Source: Panulirus ornatus (Eukaryota; Arthropoda; Malacostraca; Decapoda; Palinuridae). From it: a DNA stretch of 64,000 nt. The stretch is from the NCBI RefSeq assembly GCF_036320965.1, contig NC_092230.1:47412594-47476593 (forward strand). The letters run 5' to 3'. Position 1 is the first letter of the stretch, and each line of letters begins with the position of its first letter. Below the pieces are notes generated by a model. The model was not told the DNA's origin and did no database searches. It saw only the letters and a list, made by a program, of their open reading frames with translations. Below, one piece after another: positions 32,641 to 42,535 of the stretch. Position numbers and translations under genes: made by a program.

Positions 32641-33089
32641 CAATAGAATCCAAACACCCCAAGCTCATCCACACGACATGGACTCACACACAACCACTCC
32701 ACCACCACACTAACACGCTCCCCTTACACAACATACCCTAGATGTACTGATCCCATGACAGTTAAGTGGATATGGGTGGAGCAAAACACATGCGACAACT
32801 GGAGCACCTCATTCCTATGCGTCGGGTCAGTGAACCATCTTCAGGGAATGGACGGCTGTCTAGAACAAAGGTATATATTGGGTGCAGCTCTGGTCAACCC
32901 TCTGGACCCCGCCGCGACCTGACCTCACTGGTTCCCGCACCGTAGGCCCTTCCACGCCGTGGTGCGGGCTTCAACATTCACCCTACCGACCTCTTTTAAT
33001 ACCATTTTTGTTGTTACATTTGCCAGCTTAATCAATCCACCTGTATGATTATCGACTCCTCTCTCGCGATGCAAGCTGTCTCTACCATT

Positions 33090-33450
33090 CTCTATCTAAT
33101 CCTCAGGCAACTCACCATGATCCATACATGCACTGGAAATCCTAATAGCCAATCAACCACACAGTCACCACCTTTCTTAGGAAATTCAGATGCAATGCCA
33201 CCAACCTTGCCACATTCGTCTGATGTAAGGCTTTCACCACCTCTTCTCTCTTCACTTTCCATAAATCCCTCACTTCGTATACCACTCCGACCCAAGCACC
33301 CTACATCTGCCACCATGTCAACCACATTCAACCTAATTGTTCAACATCCCGAATGACCTCAATGGTCATCCCATGTCTCCCAGTCATACCTTCAAATGCC
33401 ACATTACTCACTGTCGCATTTAAATCACCCAACACATTAAGGGAATTGTA
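33090..33450 (-). mobile_element. RTE-like LINE fragment, endonuclease joined to pre-palm region
   Basis: Read on the minus strand, 33440-33350 gives VLGDLNATVSNVAFEGMTGR. This is the endonuclease GDLNA motif with its Asn and Asp. Next, about 33200-33130 gives ECGKVGGIASEFPKKGGDCV VDWLL, the reverse transcriptase region before the palm. The linker normally between these parts is much shortened, so an internal deletion is likely. Sequence below 33090 may continue it but cannot be aligned by eye. Confidence 0.78.
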
Positions 33451-33545
33451 AAGGAGACAAACTGTCTGCAAGTAAATGTTTGGATACGGAAATATTCGGC
33501 TAGCTGTTCACATTCTACATAAACTACCAAACTTACCTCTCAAGT

Positions 33546-33905
33546 TTGGCCACCGCACCTGAAAAAGCACAAAGAGTCAATAGAGAAGATCTAGGGGAGG
33601 ACAACAGAGATGGTACCAGAATAAAGATAATCCGAGGTACAGGGAAAGGCTGGAGGCAGAAAAAGTGGTGTGTGACGTGGTTATTCAACCAGCTTGACGA
33701 CGTAGACAGTGAAAAGTTCTTCAACAGACGCAAGGATAGGACGACCAGAGGACATAACATGAAATCAAGCAGGACACTTGTTAGAAAAGATGAACAGAAG
33801 TACTCTTATTGTGTAAAAGTGTTGGATGAATGGAATACACTGAGTTAGAAGACAGTGAATGTGGACAGCATGGAATTAATGAAATGGCATCGTACAGTAC
33901 AAGAG
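33546..33905 (+). mobile_element. CR1-like LINE C-terminal fragment
   Basis: The plus strand encodes IRGTGKGWRQKKWCVTWLFN, then LDDVDSEKFFNRRKDRTTRG HNMK, then KDEQKYSYCVKVLDEWNTLS. The RGH...F..RV...WN.L order is the usual extreme C-terminus of CR1/Jockey-like reverse transcriptase proteins. The frame is open from about 33546 to the stop at 33846. Confidence 0.82.
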
Positions 33906-34150
33906 AGAAGACCCCACGAGTGTAGAACTCTCTCCCAATACAGTACAACAGATGGGGCCCCACCAGTGTAAAACTCCGCCCCCGTACGGTACAAGAGATG
34001 GGGCTCCACTAGCGTACAGCTCCCCCCCCCCCCCCCCCAACCCATCCCCATCCCAGTAGAGTACTAAGAGATGGGGCTGCACCAGTGTACAACTCCCTCC
34101 CCGTACAGGATTGAAGAGATGGAGCCCCACCAGTGTAGAACACCCACTGC
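33896..34150. repeat. about 47-bp minisatellite, 5 degenerate copies
   Basis: The unit is like CAGTGTAGAACTCCCTCCCC, GTACAGTACAAGAGATGGGG and CCCCAC. A poly(C) run of about 18 lies at 34021-34038. Words are shared with the 26-bp array at 5200-5312. Confidence 0.85.
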
Positions 34151-34394
34151 ACACGTCCCCTGTGTACGCCACATCAACAGTACGCCAGTCAACATAATGG
34201 TCCAAACTGTGGCTAGAATTTTGGTGACTGGTGGCGGGCTTTCCACCGACCTTCCCCTGTCTCGTGGGGAAGTGACCTTGTATCTTGACCTTGTGAGAAT
34301 GAAAGTTATTAGAACCAAAGGTCACCAGGGGAGGTCACCATCAGGGGTGGACCCTCTGACGTCATGGACCGCACTGGACGAGATAGAAATGTGG

Positions 34395-34525
34395 CCCTGG
34401 TAGATATTCCTGAATCATGAATGACGGAAGGAAATATTCCTGTATCATGAATGAAGGAAGGGAATATTCCTGTATCATGAATGAAGGAAATATTCCTGTA
34501 TCATGAATGAAGGAAGGAAATATAA
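34395..34525. repeat. about 33-bp tandem repeat, 4 copies
   Basis: The unit is AATATTCCTGTATCATGAAT plus GAAGGAAGG with small length differences. Confidence 0.9.
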
Positions 34526-34616
34526 GCTTGTTCAAGATACACGTTACAATTACATCCTCATCTTTGACATGTTAACTTAGTCTAACGTTGAATGTTTTAA
34601 TTACAGAACCGGCCAC

Positions 34617-34960
34617 ATAATGGATTTGATGGGGACGGCCCTACCTGGCAGTGATGGGGGACGGCCATAACTGTCAGTGATGGGGTAGGCCCTACCTGGC
34701 AGTGATGGGGGACGGCCATAACTGTCAGTGATGGGGACGGCTCTACCTGGCAGTGATGGGGTAGGCCCTACCTGACAGTGATGGGGGACGGCCATAACTG
34801 TCAGTGATGGGTACGGCCCTACCTGGCAGTGATGGGGTAAGCCCTCCCTGGCAGTGATGGGGACGGCCCTACCTGGCAGTGATGGGGTAGGCCCTACCTG
34901 GCAGTGATGGGGTAGGCCCCACCTGACAGTGATGAGGCAAGTCATCCTCTGGCAGTGATG
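34617..34960. repeat. about 25-bp minisatellite, 13 copies
   Basis: The unit is GGCAGTGATGGGGACGGCCC plus TACCT. It alternates with a TGTCAGTGATGGGGGACGGCC form ending ATAAC. The alternation gives a local two-unit pattern. The minus-strand open frame across it is a repeat artefact. Confidence 0.92.
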
Positions 34961-35199
34961 AAAACAGTCACTCTCTATCTGGGAAGATGTTATCATGCAC
35001 CAGTAATACGGCATGCTAATGAGATTACAGTTACCTGAAGAACTACTGCTCTTGTCAGTCCTTCTGGTGGCAACATCTTGGGGTCTGGTCAACAATCTGT
35101 CAATAGCCACAACCTCACATCATCAAATCCTACGATTATCATAGAGGAGTAATAGCTTTCCCCTTGCCTGGTGCTTTGTAAGTGTATTAGAAGAACAGA

Positions 35200-36925
35200 T
35201 AACAGGAGTTAGAGGGTTGTCCAAGGCATAGAGTCATTACCCAATGAACTGGTTCAGTAAGTAGGGAAAAGAGTGACTTACTTCAAGACAACGAAGTCAT
35301 GGCAAATAGTTTTATTATTTTCTTTTATTTATCTGTACTTGCAAATAAAGATACAACTCATGCCTCGAATCCAGTTCCATTGCCAAGAGAGGAAGACGTG
35401 TTGTGACAGACTGACTTAAGTGATGACGTTATATCATCAGCGTTAATTGGAATGAGAGCAAAGAAAACGGCAGGCCCTAAACACTGATGAAGGAGGCACG
35501 AAAATCAAAGGTTAAACTCTTCACTGTTTTCTTTCACTGAGTCACTGTTTTCTTTCACTAAGTCACTTTCTTCGGGAAAGTTCCAGAGGAATGGAAGTTT
35601 GCTCATTTGAGATCGATATTCAAATAAGGTAATAATTCGTTTCATTATCTTAACGTGTGTAGTTAGTAAAGTTATGCAAACCATCCTTCATGATAAAACC
35701 ATAAACCATTTCGAGGACCACTATCTAATAAACGATTCTCAGAATGGTTTTCCACGAAGTAGCTCATGTCTATTAAATCTTACTGGTAAATTTTATGATG
35801 CAATCAACATGTATGATGAAAGTAAAGCAGTTGATGTTATCTATCTAGATTTTCAAAAAGCATTCGATGAAGTTCCTAAAAGGTAACTGGTAAAGGTGTA
35901 GTTACGTGGTACAGATGGGGCTGTGCAACGATGGTTGGGATATTGGCTGACTGGCCGAAAACAAATAAGGATTAACGTTCAAGCCTGAGTATGGTTAGAC
36001 GTAACGAGTGGTGTGCCACAGGGATCAGTCTTGGGACCAGTGCTCTTTCTCATATACAATAATGATAATGGATAATCAGTTGCTGGTAAGACATCGAAGT
36101 TCGCGGATGATATTCAGCTGGAATATAAATCTAAACAGAAATTGAACGTCTGAAGCTTCAGACTGACGTAGACCAAGTGATGGATTGGGCTCTTAGGTGA
36201 AACATGAAGTTGAATACTGATAAGTGCAAAGTTTAACATATTGGTAGTAAGAATAAAAGACACGCTACTGTATGAACTCTGTTAAGCTGGGGAAAGCAAA
36301 AAAGAGAAAGACTTAGGTGTGATAATCACTGGTGACCGAAAGCCAAGTAAACGGTGCATGAAATGCTTCGATTCACAGGTGGTGCTTTCGATTCTAAGTC
36401 TAGGTGAATCATCCTCACTCTTTACATGTCACTGGTGAGTCAACATCTTGAATTTTGTAATGTTTTGATCACCTTGCTTGAGGAATGACCAGCAGAATGG
36501 AAAGACTACAGCGGCGAGCTACCATGATGATTCTTGGAGTGGAGAACAAATACTGTGAGTGGCAACTAAACGACTTAAATCTACTTCGCTTAGAAAAGAG
36601 AAGGTTAAGAGGTGATCCAATAAAAGTATTCAGAAGTATTAGTTATCGATCATTTCGATCTACAATGCTACTTAAGAGTGCATTCGTCTGATGTCACCAG
36701 TAGTAATGGATACAAACTCGTGGGCAAACGTTTTACCACAAATGAGGCGAAGTGCTTTATTATCCCACAGGATTGTTAGATTATGGAATGACCTACGAAT
36801 CAGGGTAGTTACAAGCTGTACCACAGACACCTTTAAGTACAGACCTGATAACTATTTCGTTTCACATCCACGACCGACATTATTATATAGCTTTCCACTC
36901 TTACCGCACTGACCAACAACCCTCT
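35200..36925 (+). mobile_element. CR1/Jockey-like LINE, reverse transcriptase to C-terminus
   Basis: The motifs run in order. About 35560-35600: SSGKVPEEWKFAH, before the palm. About 35680-35885: MQTILHDKTINHFEDHYLIN, DSQNGFPRSSSCLLNLT and VDVIYLDFQKAFDEVPKR, the last holding the first catalytic Asp. About 35995-36060: DVTSGVPQGSVLGPVLFLIY. About 36095-36115: KFADDIQLE, the catalytic pair. About 36300: KDLGVII. About 36455-36480: a broken LEYCVQFWSP. About 36580: LRLEKRRLRGD. About 36690-36912: the C-terminal RIVRLWNDLR region and stop. At least five frameshifts and stops occur. The catalytic boxes survive but the copy cannot give one protein. The endonuclease is absent. Confidence 0.92.
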
Positions 36926-37145
36926 GTTGTCTCCCCACTTTCACAAACAGCCTCGTCAGGACCCAAGGTCTGTTGTCTGAATTCCTCTGATGGTGTATGA
37001 AGAGCTTGTCTGCTTGAAGACAATGATAACATCACGAGCTGCTAATCCAAATCGTGATACAAGCTACCTCCCCACCCGCAACTCCCTCCACCAACAACAG
37101 CTAGCAGGAACGCCATCTTGTACTGGATACACTACCATGGGCATT
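36926..37145. other. no feature recognised
   Basis: Short unique stretch between two LINE remnants in opposite orientation; it may include 3' untranslated LINE sequence. Confidence 0.45.
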
Positions 37146-37149
37146 CCAT

Positions 37150-38430
37150 AGGAAAGTATAAATGGGGAAATATCCCTCAATACATCAGTGTAAACAGAGC
37201 CAGTTTTTGTACTTTGTCATTATAAGGTTTATATCTCGGGAAAAATTAAGATTTGCGGTTCTTCGTTGTACATATTCAAGCCTGTCTGCATCCTTGAGTG
37301 TATGTGAGAATTAAACCTGCATTAAATGTCTTAAATGCACCGTTAATAATCTTACCATAAAAACATTTTTCTTCCTTGTAAATGTTAATAACATTTCTAG
37401 TGTGAAGGCCATGTCCCATTTGTCAGTGGGTCACATCCACACAGTGGAGTGTGGGCTTATCTAAGTATAGATTTTCAGCTGAGATTACCTGAAACTTTTG
37501 ATTGTATTTAAGAATGACTTGGTCGAGTTTATGATGAGCACGGGAAAGTACCTCGTCCTCGGGTCCTGCCTGTCTGTCTGTGGCTGACTTCCTCACAATG
37601 AAGTGTTGGCCTCAGACGATTTATCATAATGCTTGAAGCATGGGCCGACCATATGCTGGTGAGAGTAATCGTCTTCACTTTGTACTTCAAACTTCCCATT
37701 CCGGCTGATTACTTACATTCCTTGATACTTCCTTGCTTGCAACAGTTCCCTGCCTTAAGGGCACTTGCCACTTATCTGACCATTCAAGTAACTTATCTAA
37801 GTCGTGTTGTATCGTGTACATGTGTCATCTTTGAACCGTAAGGTATTGTCTAATTCTGTCTCGTCCCAAGACTTTGATGACGGATCATCGACTTCAATAT
37901 CTGCATCGCCAGTGTACACGACGAACAGCAGTGGCCCCAGCACTGAGCCCTGAGTGGCTACCACTCCCAACTGGTGAGTAATCAAACAGATTTCCACTGA
38001 TTACAACATGTTGTTGCTGCTGCCGACCTTCAACCAGTGTCCTGGGTAATTAGAAATCTTACCAAATTTTCCTGGTCATTTAAATCTATCCATCAATTTC
38101 CCAGGATACACTTTGTCGATTGCCCTTGAAATTAGGACAAGCCATGTTCCAGGCTTGGCTCTGGCCACTGAACAGGAACAAGTATCCGTAGCACCCTCAG
38201 AGATTACTTACTCAAGACGTTCTTTTTTTCTGAGCCATTCCACGTGTATCTCTCTTACCCTTGACCGGACAAGTTTGCCTACAACAGAAGTCTCTCGATG
38301 AATTGCACGGTAATTTCCAGGCTGCTTTCTACTGCCTTTTATTACCATAGGGCTCACGACTGCCTGTGTCCCAGTGTGTGGGCACAACGCCTGGTTGTCA
38401 GGGTCCTGCTGAGGGGCAACAGACATGTGT
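37150..38430 (-). mobile_element. CR1/Jockey-like LINE, reverse transcriptase, degenerate
   Basis: On the minus strand 38370-38220 gives KGSRKQPGNYRAIHRETSVV GKLVRSRV, the N-terminal reverse transcriptase region. 37960-37860 gives VATQGSVLGPLLFVVYTGDA, then a LRFKDDTC-like box for the catalytic FADDT (RFKDD). 37300-37240 gives TQGCRQAGICTTKNRKS-like DNA, which in a neighbouring frame fits the LEYVQRR linker. Frameshifts are many. About 250 bp around the first catalytic Asp are deleted or unrecognisable (38050-38120). It is dead. Confidence 0.82.
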
Positions 38431-38617
38431 GTTGAAGACAACCAATGTTCCAATAGGATATTTGAGACGAAGGAAAGGAGGGAAGGGAGGGTGGGTCAAG
38501 GACTGGTATCTGGTACTCTCCAACAGTCGGAAAGTATGTACCCTTGTTACCTTTTTTTTCTCCATAAACATGTTGCAGTCAGAAGGACGGGTGACCACAC
38601 ACCGGAAGACCTTCCTG

Positions 38618-38657
<40 letters not shown>
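38618..38657. repeat. (ATC)n trinucleotide repeat
   Basis: Thirteen ATC units. Confidence 0.97.
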
Positions 38658-38660
<3 letters not shown>

Positions 38661-38767
38661 CACACAACAAATTCTTACATTGCTCTTCAACGAGTGTGTG
38701 ATGCCAGCTAGGCACACCTAAGAGATGCTTTAATTTGATTTGATTTTGTGTACTGTGTATATCAATA

Positions 38768-38860
38768 GCCTCTGCCTGATGAATGGGTGACAAGCTCTCC
38801 AGGATCCAAGGTGAAAGTCCAGGGTTCGACCCCGAGATTCGGGCATTATAGGGTTGGTGC
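38768..38860 (+). mobile_element. tRNA-like SINE head
   Basis: A B-box-like GGGTTCGACCCCGA stands at about 38821-38834. An imperfect A-box-like TGGGTGACAAGC stands about 40 bp upstream at 38784. This is the spacing of an internal RNA polymerase III promoter. The A box breaks the consensus at one position. The downstream TTAGCCCGAGGGGGCGGGTA part has no match elsewhere in the window. Confidence 0.45.
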
Positions 38861-39074
38861 ACTTAGCCCGAGGGGGCGGGTAGGTATAGGGTTCCTCCCG
38901 TCGTCTCACCGAACCTGAACACACCCACACCTGACTCCACGACCGGATTCCCCTTCAGCTGGGGTCATGACCTCAAAAACTCACAATTTGCCTGAAATAC
39001 ATAAAAATCTTACTCACAGGAGGCAGTAGGGATGTAAAGTGTAGGTAGTTATAAAAACACTAGATTTATGGGTA

Positions 39075-39350
39075 ATGATGACAATGGTTGGAATGAGACT
39101 TCTTGTAGCGGTCTGTACCAGCTGGGATGATGTAGACAATGGTTGGGATGGGACTGTTCTTGTAGCGGTCTGTACCAGCTGGGATGATGTAGACAATGGT
39201 TGGGATGGGACTGTTCTTGTAGCGGTCTGTACCAGCTGGGATGATGTAGACAATGGTTGGGATGGGACTGTTCTTGTAGCGGGCTGTACCAGCTGGGATG
39301 ATGTAGACAATGGTTGGGACTGTTCTTGTAGCGGTCTGTACCAGCCCGGA
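39075..39350. repeat. 57-bp tandem repeat, about 4.8 copies
   Basis: The unit is GTAGCGGTCTGTACCAGCTG, then GGATGATGTAGACAATGGTT, then GGGATGGGACTGTTCTT. Four copies are nearly identical; the last lacks about six bases. 57 is a multiple of three, so both strands stay open. Confidence 0.95.
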
Positions 39351-39660
39351 TGGGCTCGATGCAGCTGTGATGGCAAACTGCAACCCGGGGACGTGGGATC
39401 TCAGGTGGCAGGAGGTTACGGTGGCGCGTATAGTGCAGTAGCTCCTTCTAAAACTGTGGTATGAGGAGCAGGTGATGCTAGAGAGGAATGTGAGGACAGG
39501 TGTGTTGAGCGCCTCTTGACAGATGTTAGAAATAATGAGGATAATCATTGATTCCTCCATTTTGTATGTCTCTTTCCTTAGTAGTTCCCCCTGCGTGGTG
39601 GTGAAGGAGGAAGATCAGTGAAGGGAGGAATGGCCGGGTTGGGGAAAAATGAAAGGGAGA

Positions 39661-39665
<5 letters not shown>

Positions 39666-39728
<63 letters not shown>

Positions 39729-39740
39729 TGTTTGTATGTG
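39666..39740. repeat. (TG)n microsatellite
   Basis: About 55 bp of pure TG then a degenerate TATGTGTGTGTT tail. Confidence 0.97.
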
Positions 39741-39909
39741 CAATTATAAATTTGTACTGGACGGGGAAGGATTTCCACACTCAATCCCCCCCCCCCCACC
39801 CCCTCCATCTCTTGAACTTTATCCTACACCTTAATCACCAGTACATTGTTAGTATTCATCAATTTATCGTTTATTTCATTCATTCATTGTTCATATAATA
39901 CATTTCTTC

Positions 39910-41755
39910 ATAATCATGTATATCTTGTCACGACTCCTGCTCTTTCATTGCATCTTGCAGTGAACTGTTCATCGTCCACGCTCTCAAACTGGTTTAGAAA
40001 CTTGAAGGTTGTGATCAAGGCTTCCTTCGCTCTTCCCGTGCCCATGTTGGGAGCTTTACAGCCTCTAACTATCCCCCTGTAGGTGTCTCTTACTTCAGAT
40101 ACCATCTTTACTGCCCTTCTCTGGACCTACTCTCTTGAACCTTAAAGTGCGGGGACAAAATTGAGATGAATATATTGATTTAGATTTACTATTGGACATG
40201 GATAGTTTACTGACTATCTCGTGTATGTACACTCGCCCAAAACAGTATCGGTGCCCCGGGCCTGAAGTTTATCATAACCTACAACAAAACGCACGAGATT
40301 AACACATGACTTTGCTGCGGTTGTAAAGTGCATCAGGGTGGCAGCAAAGGCAAGTGGTAATCTCGGTCGGCCTGTTGTAGATTATCATAAACTTCAAAGC
40401 CCGAAGGACCGATACTTTTTTGGGCGAGTGTTCTTGAATACCATAAGGTGCTTTCATAACAATTCTCCTGGTGTGAGTCTCTGGCGTGGAGTTAGACACT
40501 ATGCCGACAGCGAAGTCACTCACACGAACCCGTCAGACTGCAGTCCCATCGAGGTCTTCTCCCTCGCCCCATCTTCATCAACTTTGCATCTGTTAGATGT
40601 GAACTTCGTCAACCGTGGGCCAGACTAACTTTGGAGGTCGTCTGTATGCAAGTTGATCCAATCCTGGTCATTCCCCTTCTTTATCTCATGGCCCTGATAT
40701 CATCAGCAGAGATAATCAGGTATGAACCTTGTCCTTCAGCTAAGTCATTTACATAAATCAAAAACAGCCACGGCCTCCAAGCGTGAAAGCTGCGACAGGT
40801 TACTGGTAAGGCCAACAGACCCAGGAAAGGTTCCTCTGACATGTGTCCGCTGTTTCCTTTCACTATGACAACGTTCAATCCAATGCAGGAGTCTCCCCCA
40901 TTATTCGTTCTTTAGAATTCAGCTTCTTTACCGACCTCGTGTGTGCAACAGCGTCAAACGCTTCCTGGCAGTTCAAGAACACACATTTCCCTCCATCATC
41001 TGTATAAATGCTAGTTCATTCTCCCATAAAAAGTCAGGAAAATTTGATACGCATGATTTCTCTGTACCCACGTCCCCGCTCACTTGGTCTGTCTCTTCTT
41101 TGTACTCAGTCATCATCCAACCTTCTGATTATCTTTTCCAGACTTTTACTGACCACATTCCTCAGTGATACTAGTCTGTAATTCATTGTAATTTCTCAGT
41201 CTCCTTTCTTAAAAATGTTAAGCCATTTACTCTCTGCCGCTTCCTCGGCACTACACCCTACTTCAGAGGTAATTTGTGAAGATTTCCAAATACGTTTTAA
41301 GTGTCTCTGAACCTAACTTGACGACATATGTGGAGAACTCCCCAGGACCAGATGCCTTATACGGAGCAAGACCCACCAAGACCTTACTCAAATCTTTCAT
41401 ATTTTCAGTGATTTCCAGGTCCTGCTGACCATGCCATCTCACCACAGCTGGAGTCAGTGTCGTCCACCTCTGGCAATACTCCTCTGAAAATATCATTCAT
41501 TCCCTCTCATCTCTCCTCGTCGTCCTCAACAGCCGTGACCTACGAACGCCTCAGCTGCCCCGTAACCGACACTCTAACCCGGGCAATTCATGAAACAGTT
41601 TTGAATTATCACTCGAATCGACCACAAGATTTTCATCAACCATCCTCTGTTCCTCCCTTATCGTGTTACATTCCTCCCTCACCCTCCAGATAATGACGGG
41701 TTCCCGGGCCCCTATATGTGCATAGTACATCCAAGACATCTGATTTTGTATATTT
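39910..41755 (-). mobile_element. CR1-like LINE, degenerate, interrupted by a MITE-like insertion
   Basis: Minus-strand motifs run in order. 41690-41590: REECNTIREEQRMVDENLVV with DSSDNSKLFHELPG, the stretch before the reverse transcriptase. 41400-41290: LAPYKASGPGEFSTYVVKLG, the usual NKATGPDGIP-like start. 40960-40920: a broken FLDCQEAFDAV region with the first Asp. 40780-40690: LFLIYVNDLAEGQGSYLIIS ADD, with FLIY and the catalytic ADD. 40150-39920: VSEVRDTYRGIVRG, then EALITTFKFLNQFESVDDEQ F, the C-terminal linker. Multiple frameshifts occur. The MITE-like element at 40229-40431 interrupts it, so the LINE inserted first. Confidence 0.85.
40229..40431. mobile_element. MITE-like element with about 75-bp terminal inverted repeats
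   Basis: The left end begins ACACTCGCCCAAAACAGTAT and the right end is the reverse complement, ending GGGCGAGTGT. The arms run about 40229-40303 and 40355-40431, and include AAGTTTATCATAACCTACAA C on the left. They differ at about ten positions. The total is about 203 bp and has no coding capacity. No clear target-site duplication is visible (left flank GTGTATGT, right flank TCTTGAAT). Mobilisation would need a transposase from elsewhere. The superfamily is unknown. Confidence 0.82.
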
Positions 41756-41807
41756 TATAATGAACCTTATATCTCTCTCTTCTATCAATCTTTTCTTTAC
41801 TTTCACA

Positions 41808-41843
<36 letters not shown>
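41808..41843. repeat. (TG)n microsatellite
   Basis: About 34 bp of TG units next to the 5' edge of the reverse LINE. Confidence 0.97.
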
Positions 41844-41845
<2 letters not shown>

Positions 41846-42007
41846 CACCAATTCGTACTGTACGGGGGCAAGGAAGTTTTACCTTAGTTGCGCCCCGTCT
41901 CTGAACCCGACACGTCCATCATACACACTTCTGTATTACCCAACGGTAATGTCGTCTCCTCACCAAGATATGTTTCACCAACATCCTGAACATACCTTAC
42001 CTAACTT

Positions 42008-42312
42008 CCTGCTTGATCCTCTCATACATGAGTCACCCCTGCTTGGTCCTCTCATACATGAGTCACTCCTGCTTGATCCTCTCATACATGAGTCACTCCT
42101 GCTTGGTCCTCTCATACATGAGTCACTCCTGCTTGATCCTCTCATACATGAGTCACTCCTGCTTGGTCCTCTCATACATGAGTCACTCCTGCTTGGTCCT
42201 CTCATACATGAGTCACTCCTGCTTGATCCTCTCATACATGAGTCACTCCTGCTTGGTCCTCTCATACATGAGTCACTCCTGCTTGATCTTCTCATACATG
42301 AGTCATTCCTGA
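42008..42312. repeat. 30-bp minisatellite, 10 copies
   Basis: The unit is CTGCTTGGTCCTCTCATACA plus TGAGTCACTC, alternating between CTTGGTCC and CTTGATCC. It reads LLLGPLIHES on the plus strand. By accident of phase, it lies in the same open frame as the 33-bp array at 42536. Confidence 0.96.
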
Positions 42313-42535
42313 TTTCAAAGAGCTGGTGCTTGTCTACGTCATCGTGGCCTCCTGGGGCCTCAAGGGTGATTACCTCAATCCTCCCCTTACCCTTCTCTCC
42401 TACAGTGTGGCCATATCAAGGGCTCCCATCCCCCTTCACAACTCTCACTCAATCTCTCTACTGTCCTCGCTGGCAACCCAGCAGCTCCCAGCGTTTCCTG
42501 AGTGAAGGAACCCACCCGCACAAGTATATCCCAAC
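42313..42535. other. unique spacer between two arrays
   Basis: Pyrimidine-rich sequence that stays open in the same frame as both arrays. It has no domain. Confidence 0.5.
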
